From the NCBI GenBank assembly GCA_035645115.1, contig DASQNF010000014.1, forward strand, positions 1-10,919: DNA of 10,919 nt. Reading direction: 5' to 3'. Under the pieces are notes generated by a model. The model was not told the DNA's origin, searched no databases, and worked only from the letters and a program-made list of their open reading frames with translations. This document shows, piece after piece, positions 1 through 7,019 of this stretch (position 1 is its first letter; the number at the start of each line of letters is the position of its first letter). The position numbers and the translations under genes are program-made. This DNA comes from JACVRW01 sp035645115. GTDB taxonomy: Bacteria; Actinomycetota; Thermoleophilia; Solirubrobacterales; Thermoleophilaceae.

Positions 1-140
1 TCCTCGCGCGCGTACAGGCGCTCGGGCGCGAGCAGAAGCTCGCGAGCGACGGCGAGTTCTACGGCCGCCGCTTCGCCTACGGCGTGGTCTGCCCCGCCCT
101 GCGCGCCGAGCGGGTCAGGTTCACGGGCGCGGCGGGCTGA
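1..140 (+). CDS. 3' end of an unrecognised protein-coding gene (partial)
   Basis: The frame beginning at base 3 stays open to a TGA at 138-140 and encodes about 45 residues, ending in a stretch containing GEFYGRRFAYGVVCPALRAE. Nearly every third codon position is G or C, as in the intact genes here, which supports real coding. The 5' part lies outside the window. I do not recognise the family; the fragment is too short to show a domain. It is convergent with secG, and only 6 nt separate the two stop codons. Function is unknown. Confidence 0.6.
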   Translation, partial: LARVQALGREQKLASDGEFYGRRFAYGVVCPALRAERVRFTGAAG

Positions 141-146
141 GCTCGC

Positions 147-371
147 TCAGATCTTCAGCAGGATGATCACGTTCACGACGAAAAGCACCGAGAACAGGAT
201 CGTCCAGCGATTCAGGTTCCGCTCGACCAGCGAGCCGCCGCCGAACGGCCCGGCGCCGGTCCCGACGCCGAACGCGCCGGAGAGCCCGGAGTCCTTGCCC
301 GAGTGCAGCAGGACGAGCACGATGACCATCACCGCGAGCAGCACCTGAACGCCGCTGAGGATCGCTTCCAT
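147..371 (-). CDS. secG: SecG, protein-export channel subunit
   Basis: A 74-residue protein with the SecG layout: a hydrophobic helix at about residues 3-22, a short loop with the family signature LLHSGKDSGLSGAFG followed by a glycine-rich stretch (about 34-46), and a second helix at about 54-72 ending at the C terminus. SecG is the small non-essential subunit of the SecYEG translocon in the cytoplasmic membrane and assists SecA-driven protein export. Length and topology match the family. The start is an ATG with no clear Shine-Dalgarno sequence; a GCTAGGCT box ends 9 nt upstream, so the transcript may be leaderless or nearly so. It lies downstream of the ccm genes on the same strand but is separated by 137 nt containing structured DNA, which suggests its own transcription. 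Confidence 0.93.
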   Translation of the reverse strand: MEAILSGVQVLLAVMVIVLVLLHSGKDSGLSGAFGVGTGAGPFGGGSLVERNLNRWTILFSVLFVVNVIILLKI

Positions 372-380
372 CGGCGCGAA

Positions 381-388
381 AGCCTAGC
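381..388 (-). promoter_or_regulatory. Candidate -10 region of secG (GCTAGGCT)
   Basis: Read on the - strand this is GCTAGGCT, containing TAGGCT, which fits the TANNNT -10 consensus of primary sigma factors. Exactly 9 nt separate it from the secG ATG, so transcription would begin at or next to the start codon. No good -35 hexamer is visible; the expected -35 region falls inside the hairpin at 398-425. Motif-based only. Confidence 0.35.
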
Positions 389-397
389 GGGCTCCCG

Positions 398-425
398 GGG
401 TCCGCCGGCGGCGTGCTGCGGACCC
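398..425 (-). promoter_or_regulatory. Inverted repeat upstream of secG (operator or terminator)
   Basis: Bases 398-405 (GGGTCCGC) and 418-425 (GCGGACCC) form a perfect 8-bp stem with a 12-nt loop. It lies between the CcmI-like gene and secG and overlaps where the -35 of the candidate secG promoter would be. No T-tract follows in either direction, so a classic intrinsic terminator is not shown. It could be a terminator-like hairpin after the ccm genes, an operator, or chance in very GC-rich DNA. Confidence 0.35.
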
Positions 426-478
426 GGCTCCCCGCCCCGCCTTGTAGCCCCGGGCCAGCGGCCGCCGTCGGCGTGCCG

Positions 479-521
479 CCCCAACGGCCCCCTCCCCCCG
501 CCCCGGCCCTACCGCTCCCCC
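479..521 (-). other. G-quadruplex-like G-tract cluster at the end of the ccm genes
   Basis: On the - strand this stretch holds six runs of three to six G. The core (488-509) reads GGG-CC-GGGG-C-GGGGGG-A-GGGGG, with loops of two, one and one nt, which fits the G3+N1-7 quadruplex rule. Further G5 and G4 runs lie at 517-521 and 479-482. The core starts at the TAG stop codon of the CcmI-like gene (509-511). On the transcribed RNA it would sit in the ccm 3' end. Folding is predicted from sequence only. Confidence 0.5.
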
Positions 522-799
522 GGCGAGCGGCCCTCCAGCCGGTCGAGCTCGCGCAGGATCTCGATCGCCTCGTCGCGCAGCTCCCTGTCGAGGCCGCGCC
601 AGTCGGCGGCGGAGAGCTTGCCCATCCGGTGGTCGAGCTCGGCGTCGCGGATCTCGCGGTACTTGGCCTCCTTCGCGGCCCCCAGCTCCTCGATCCGCCT
701 CGATTCGAGGCTCTCCTCCTCCCCTCTGCCGCGGAGCGGGGCCGCCACGGCCAGGGCCACCAGCGCCGCCAGCACGAACAGGGCGAGGGCGTACTCCAA
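509..799 (-). CDS. Small CcmI-like membrane protein
   Basis: A 96-residue protein with one N-terminal membrane helix (about residues 3-20) and then a charged, probably helical segment containing AKEAKYREIRDAELDHRMGKLS and ending in ELDRLEG. A membrane anchor followed by a helix with a 'DAELD...GKLS' segment resembles the N-terminal part of CcmI/CycH, which presents apocytochrome c to the heme ligation complex; the large TPR part of CcmI is absent. The start is a TTG 9 nt after the ccmF TAG stop, in the same reading frame as ccmF, with an AGG 8 nt upstream of the TTG; no ATG or GTG lies between. Translation is probably coupled to ccmF. The position directly after ccmF supports a cytochrome c maturation role. 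The CcmI assignment rests on architecture and context only. Confidence 0.7.
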   Translation of the reverse strand: MEYALALFVLAALVALAVAAPLRGRGEEESLESRRIEELGAAKEAKYREIRDAELDHRMGKLSAADWRGLDRELRDEAIEILRELDRLEGRSPGER

Positions 800-808
800 G
801 CCGGCGAC

Positions 809-2968
<2,160 letters not shown>

Positions 2969-2969
2969 G

Positions 2970-3362
2970 TCAGGTGCTCTTGTCGTCCTTCGTGAACTTG
3001 GACGGGCACTTGGTCACGAGCGAGTCGCGCTCGGCCACGAACGTGCCCTGACGGAGCTCGCCCTCGACGATCACCTCGCGACCCTCGCGGAAGGGATCCG
3101 GCACCACGCCGCTGTAGACCACCGGCACGGACTCCGTGCCGTCCCGGTCGCGGATGCGGAAGCGCAGCTCGTCGCCGGCCCGCGACACGGAGTCGGCCAC
3201 CACCTTGCCGGTGAGCTCGTACGCCTGTCCGGGCCGGATCTCGCTCGGCTTGCTCGCCTCGGTGGAGGCGCTGAAGCTCGTGTAAACGAGCGCGGTGGCA
3301 AGCAGCAGCGCCACGGCGAGCAGGCTCACCAGGCGGATCTTGCGCTTGCGCGAGGGGTCCAT
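2970..3362 (-). CDS. ccmE: CcmE, periplasmic-side heme chaperone, cysteine-type
   Basis: A 130-residue protein with a basic N terminus, one membrane anchor (about residues 10-28) and an OB-fold domain (about 45-117) with recognisable segments YELTGKVVADSV, VPVVYSGVVPDPFREG and VIVEGELRQGTFVA. CcmE binds heme covalently and hands it to CcmF. Canonical proteins bind heme through the histidine of an HxxxY motif just after the fold. Here the aligned motif is CPSKF (C119, F123) in LVTKCPSKFTKDD: cysteine replaces histidine, as in the Cys-type CcmE known from Desulfovibrio and archaea, and phenylalanine replaces the tyrosine. The C-terminal tail is only seven residues long. The ATG is preceded by a G6 run that may act as the ribosome binding site. 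The gene is 11 nt downstream of the cupin gene and 1 nt upstream of ccmF. Confidence 0.93.
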   Translation of the reverse strand: MDPSRKRKIRLVSLLAVALLLATALVYTSFSASTEASKPSEIRPGQAYELTGKVVADSVSRAGDELRFRIRDRDGTESVPVVYSGVVPDPFREGREVIVEGELRQGTFVAERDSLVTKCPSKFTKDDKST

Positions 3363-3373
3363 CCCCCCGGATG

Positions 3374-3697
3374 CTAGCGCTGGCTCGGGTGCCCCTCGCC
3401 GGGCCAGGGAGCGAGCACCAGGATCAGGCGCGAGTCGGCCTTCGCGCGCACCTCGTGGCGCTCGTTCGGCTCGAAGTGCACGAGGAATCCCGGGCCGCCG
3501 CTGGCGGTGTCCGAGCCCTGCTCGAACTCGACCTCACCTGCGGCCACGACCACCCACGCGCGCTCGTGGACCTGGTGCTCTTGGAGCCGCTCGCCGGCGG
3601 GGAGGTTGATGGCGATCACGCGCGTCTCGTCGTCCGAGCGCAGCACGGTGGGGTTGAACGGCTGGACCTCGAGCGAGGCGATGTCCCAGGTCTCCAT
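3374..3697 (-). CDS. Small single-domain cupin protein
   Basis: A 107-residue protein with one cupin beta-barrel. Motif 1 is seen around residues 35-56 (GERLQEHQVHERAWVVVAAG), with H41, H44 and E45; the histidines are spaced HxxH rather than the classic HxH. Motif 2 is around 70-82 (GFLVHFEPNERHEV), with H81. These could bind a divalent metal, but the substrate cannot be read from the sequence; such proteins include small-molecule enzymes, isomerases and sensors. The ATG follows a strong GGAGGAG ribosome binding site. It is the first gene of the - strand run into ccmE (11 nt gap), so it is probably cotranscribed with the cytochrome c genes, but no known Ccm protein is a cupin and a shared function is not established. 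Confidence 0.88.
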   Translation of the reverse strand: METWDIASLEVQPFNPTVLRSDDETRVIAINLPAGERLQEHQVHERAWVVVAAGEVEFEQGSDTASGGPGFLVHFEPNERHEVRAKADSRLILVLAPWPGEGHPSQR

Positions 3698-3730
3698 GGC
3701 TCCTCCGGCTCCGGTTGGGGTGCCGGCGGG

Positions 3731-3736
3731 AATCTA
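3731..3736 (-). promoter_or_regulatory. Candidate -10 element of the cupin-ccm run
   Basis: On the - strand this reads TAGATT, matching the TANNNT -10 pattern, and lies 33 nt upstream of the cupin ATG in the 80-nt gap between the antiporter remnant and the cupin gene. It sits within a short inverted repeat (GCGGG/CCCGC, 3727-3742). No convincing -35 hexamer is seen. This is the only good -10 match found in the gap. Confidence 0.3.
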
Positions 3737-3777
3737 CCCGCGGCCGAGGCGACGCGGGCGGCGGGCGAAAGGAGCCG

Positions 3778-5036
3778 CTAGGTCCGTCCGGCCGGCTGGG
3801 GCTCGAGCGCTGCAGCCTCCGCGCGCCGCGCCATCCACTCGGAGCCCGGGTGGTCTGTGAGCCCGTGCGCGATTATCGAGGCGAAGACCGCCAGCGCCGC
3901 GATGCTCGCGATCCGCTCTCCCTGCGGCACCGCCGATCCGAGCACGAACAGCGCGAAGGTCATCGTTGCGACTCACTTGGGGCCGAACCACGCCATGAAC
4001 GCCTTTGCGCGCAGGTCCACCTCACTGCTCTCGGTGAGCGCGGCGAACACCGCCACGGGCCGTGCCACGAGCAGCGTGAAGGCCACGATCGCCACCGCCG
4101 CCCAGCCGTCCTGGAACAGGCCGTCGAGCGTCAGGATCGCGCCGAAGACCAGGAACACGCCGAGCTTCACCACCTCGATCACGTCCTCGGCACGCGACTC
4201 GAAGCACTCGCGCACGTCCGGGCGCCAGATGCCGAACGCTATCGCGGCGACGAACACCGAGATGAAGCCATTGCCCTCGGGCGGCAGCACCGCCACGCCG
4301 TACGCGGCGAAGGCCACTCCGAGGGCATAGAGGGACTTCTGGTGGGAGCTGACGTCCCTGCCCAACTGCGTCTTGCGCGGCATCAGGCGCGACGCCACGA
4401 ACGCCACCACGAGACCGGCCACGAACCCCACCGCCACGTCCTGGAGCACGAACTCCCACCAGACGAAGTCGTCGGCGGCGGCGGCCGCCGCGTGAAGGCG
4501 AGCACGGCGGGCAAGGCGAGCCCGTCGTTCAGCCCCGACTCGAGATTGAGCGAGTGCCGAATCACCCTCGGCACGCGCGGGTTGGTCACGACTGTGGAGG
4601 AGAGCACGGGATCGGTGGGCGAGAGCAGCGCGGCCGAGCAGGAACGACTCGGTCCAGTCGAGGTCCGTGACGAGGTGCGCCGCCAGGGCGACGAGCACAG
4701 CCGTCAGCGGCATCGCGAGCACGAGCTTCCGAAACGGCAGGCGCCAGGCGCGCTGGAGCATCTCCTCCTCCACCTCGAGCCCGTCTCGGAACAGGATCAG
4801 GATCAGCGCGACCACTGCCAGCCCTTGGACAAACTGGCCGGTGGGGTCGAACTCGAGCACCTCGAGGCCCGCCTCGCCCAGCAGGAAACCCGCGACCACG
4901 AACGCCGCCGTCAGCGAGAGGAAGCTGCGCTTGCCACCCCTGAGGCGAGCGCGCCCGCCATCAGCAGCAGGCCGAACACGGCGAGCGGCTCCTCGAGGAA
5001 CTCGACTCCGGCGGCGACCGGCGGCACGGCGCGCAC
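3778..5036 (-). pseudogene. Decayed CPA1/NhaP-like cation:proton antiporter
   Basis: Joining frames gives a protein of about 419 residues, the usual length of the membrane core of CPA1 sodium or potassium/proton antiporters. Readable pieces in order: MPPVAAGVEFLEEPLAVFG (from GTG 5027 or 5036), KRSFLSLTAAFVVAGFLLGE, ALLSPTDPVLSSTVVTNPR and NLESGLNDGLALPAV (ion-site region), then QKSLYALGVAFAAYGVAV, AFMAWFGPK and VATMTFALFVLGSAVPQGER, ending at TAG 3778-3780. Four lesions interrupt it: one base missing near 4931-4932, one extra base near 4632-4634, one missing (or two extra) in the GCC/GGC tract at 4474-4490, and an in-frame TGA at 3973-3975 where the family has glycine (GPKGVAT). Correcting the three indels gives 1260 nt, a multiple of three. 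Translation from the start fails early, and the uninterrupted middle frame would garble about 50 residues including the SPTDP and GLNDG motifs. Local sequence error is the alternative. Confidence 0.85.
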
Positions 5037-5062
5037 TCTGCCAGACGCAAACGCCCGGCCCG

Positions 5063-5079
5063 GCTACGGTGGGAGGCGG
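5063..5079 (+). promoter_or_regulatory. Candidate -10 box and ribosome binding site of the GH2 gene
   Basis: GCTACGGT at 5063-5070 contains TACGGT (TANNNT -10 type) and ends 9 nt before the ATG at 5080, the same geometry as upstream of secG. The intervening GGGAGGCGG contains GGAGG, a good Shine-Dalgarno core, 3 nt from the ATG. If the box is the promoter the transcript would be leaderless and the GGAGG unused; if transcription starts farther upstream the GGAGG serves. The two readings compete. Confidence 0.35.
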
Positions 5080-6978
5080 ATGCGCCGTCGTCCAGCGATC
5101 GCGATCTGCGCCTGGCTGCTCGCCTCGGCATGCGCCGCCGCTCCCGCGGCGGGCGCGCCCCCGCCTGCGCAGACCCTCACCCAGGGCTGGGAGGTGCGGG
5201 TAGAGGCGGCCGCGCCGGCGCCGCGCCAGCCGCCGCCGCCCGAGGAGACCGCCCCGGGCGCCGCGGCGCCCACGTCCGCCGCAACGCCCGCGGGCCCGGC
5301 GGCCCAAGGCGACGGCGAGTGGAGGCCGGCCCGCGTTCCCGGCGTGTTCGACACGCGTGCGCTGCCGAGCCTCTATCCGGGCCAGGTGCGCCGCTACCGG
5401 CTGCGCTTCACGGGCCCCACGACTCCGCCGGGATACCGCTGGCTGCTTCGCTTCGAGAGCGTGCGGCGCAACGCGGCGGTGCTCCTGAACGGCCGCCGCA
5501 TCGGCCGCAACGTCGATCCCTACACGCCGTTCACGCTCGAGGCGCGCGGCCTGCGTCCCGAACGCCCGAACGAGCTGGTGGTGGTGGTGGACGGCCGCAA
5601 GGACCCACAGCTGCCGGAGGGCTGGTGGAACTGGGCCGGGATAGTGCGCCCGGTCCACCTGATCCCGGCCGCGGCCGCCCACCTGCACGGGCTGGGCACG
5701 ATGTCGCGAGTGGAGTGCCGCGGCGCGGCCACCCGCTGCAAGGCCGCGCTCGTGATCGACGGCCTGCTCGAGCGTCGGCGGCCGCGGAGCTCACCGCTGG
5801 CGCTCGAGGTGCGGCTGCGCGCCCCCGGCGGGCGGATCGTCCGCGGGCGCTTCCCGATCGCGCCCGGCGGGCCGGGCGAGCGGCGGGTGGGGTTCGAGCT
5901 GCGGGTTCCGGCGCCCCAGCTCTGGTCGCCCGAGCGCCCGCGCCTCTACCGCGCGCGGATCGCGCTGCGAGACGGCGGGCGCATCGTCCAGGTCGAGCGC
6001 CGAGCGATCGGGTTGCGCTCGGTGAGCGTCGACGACGGGAAGCTGTACCTGAACAACAGGCGGGTCCAGCTGCGTGGCGCATCGATCCATGAGGACATGC
6101 CGGGCTCGGGCGCGGCACTCAGCCGCTCCGACATGGACCGGATCGTGGCCGACCTGAAGGAGCTCGGAGCGAACGTCACACGCGCGCACTACCTGATCAG
6201 GGAGGATCTGCTCGAGCGCTTCGACCGGGCCGGGATCCTCGTCTGGAGCCAGGCGCCGATCTGGCAGCGCGACGCCGGGGCCCACGTGCTCTGGCGCCCC
6301 AAGGGCCTGCGGCGCGCCCTGCTCTCGGTGCGGCGCACCGTGGCCGAGGCGCGCAACCACCCGTCGGTGCTCACCCACTCGGTGGCAAACGAGCTGAGCT
6401 TCACGCCCGACGAGAAGCCGGGCACGGCCCGCTTCCTGCACGAGGCGCAGGCGATCGCACGAGATCTCGACCCCACGCTGCCGATATCGCTCGACATCAA
6501 GGGCAGGCCCGGCTACGGCGAGCAGTTCAGCTACGGCGAGTTTGACCTGATCGGCCTCAACCAGTACTTCGGCTGGTACAGCTGGGTGGCCGACTTCTCG
6601 CTGCTCGAGCCCTACATCCAGGAGCTGCGCGACCACTACCCGCGCCACGCGATCGTGATGACGGAGTGGGGCGCCGAGGGGCGTCCCGAGCTCGCCACCG
6701 CCGCGCTCGAGCTGCGGGGCGGCTACCCGTTCCAGGCCTTCCACGCGCAGCGCACGCTCGACGTGATCGACCGCTCGCCGGTGCTCTCGGGCGCCATCTA
6801 CTGGACGCTGCGCGAGTTCGAGATCTACCCGGGCTGGACCGGCGGCGCGGGACGGCGCCCGCCGCAGTACGAGCCGAACACCCGCCACCACAAGGGCCTG
6901 ATCGACTACGAGGGCCTGCGCAAGCCGGCTTTCCACCTGCTCGCCGAGCGCTTCCGAGCCACGCCCCTGTACCCCTGA
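5080..6978 (+). CDS. Exported glycoside hydrolase family 2 (beta-glycosidase) protein
   Basis: A 632-residue protein starting at the ATG after GGAGG. Residues 1-26 form a signal peptide (basic start, hydrophobic core, then ASAC), with a possible lipoprotein cysteine at position 18. Next comes a Pro/Ala-rich stretch (about 43-78), a sugar-binding jelly roll (about 79-205, with WRPARVPGVFD and VLLNGRRIGRN), an Ig-like domain (about 206-320) and a TIM barrel. The barrel carries the family acid/base glutamate E438 in NHPSVLTHSVANELS and the nucleophile E529 in IVMTEWGAEG. GH2 enzymes cleave terminal beta-linked sugars (galactose, mannose, glucuronic acid) with retention; the substrate here cannot be told. 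It probably acts outside the cell or on its surface. It is divergent from the antiporter remnant (43 nt) and 41 nt upstream of the kinase gene. Confidence 0.92.
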   Translation: MRRRPAIAICAWLLASACAAAPAAGAPPPAQTLTQGWEVRVEAAAPAPRQPPPPEETAPGAAAPTSAATPAGPAAQGDGEWRPARVPGVFDTRALPSLYPGQVRRYRLRFTGPTTPPGYRWLLRFESVRRNAAVLLNGRRIGRNVDPYTPFTLEARGLRPERPNELVVVVDGRKDPQLPEGWWNWAGIVRPVHLIPAAAAHLHGLGTMSRVECRGAATRCKAALVIDGLLERRRPRSSPLALEVRLRAPGGRIVRGRFPIAPGGPGERRVGFELRVPAPQLWSPERPRLYRARIALRDGGRIVQVERRAIGLRSVSVDDGKLYLNNRRVQLRGASIHEDMPGSGAALSRSDMDRIVADLKELGANVTRAHYLIREDLLERFDRAGILVWSQAPIWQRDAGAHVLWRPKGLRRALLSVRRTVAEARNHPSVLTHSVANELSFTPDEKPGTARFLHEAQAIARDLDPTLPISLDIKGRPGYGEQFSYGEFDLIGLNQYFGWYSWVADFSLLEPYIQELRDHYPRHAIVMTEWGAEGRPELATAALELRGGYPFQAFHAQRTLDVIDRSPVLSGAIYWTLREFEIYPGWTGGAGRRPPQYEPNTRHHKGLIDYEGLRKPAFHLLAERFRATPLYP

Positions 6979-6992
6979 GCGGCTAAAGCCGC
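6979..6992 (+). repeat. Short perfect palindrome between the GH2 and kinase genes
   Basis: GCGGCTAAAGCCGC is a perfect inverted repeat starting directly after the GH2 stop codon. As RNA it could form a 5-bp stem with a UAAA loop. No T-run follows, so it is not a typical intrinsic terminator; it could be a weak terminator, an operator ahead of the kinase gene (28 nt downstream), or chance. Confidence 0.3.
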
Positions 6993-7019
6993 GCGCGTAG
7001 CGGCCGATCCTTTGATGAG

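Noticed and set aside
372..508. A tRNA, small RNA or small protein gene in the ccm-secG gap
   Set aside because: No cloverleaf, CCA end or start with a ribosome binding site was found. The stretch holds only the G-tract, the inverted repeat and the -10-like box.
3973..3975. UGA recoded as glycine, as in Gracilibacteria and SR1
   Set aside because: UGA is the normal stop of secG, ccmE, the GH2 gene and others here. The genome is very GC-rich, and the same gene has three frame lesions.
3973..5688. An intact 571-residue antiporter on the - strand
   Set aside because: Its first part lies antisense to the GH2 gene, and its middle is the wrong frame for the family motifs. It is open only because of high GC.
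3715..6978. A single 1087-codon + strand gene
   Set aside because: The part before 5080 is antisense to the antiporter remnant and has no protein-like character. The signal peptide, GGAGG and ATG at 5080 mark the true GH2 start.
6979..7019. Intrinsic terminator after the GH2 gene
   Set aside because: The palindrome stem is short and no T-run follows, so termination cannot be claimed.
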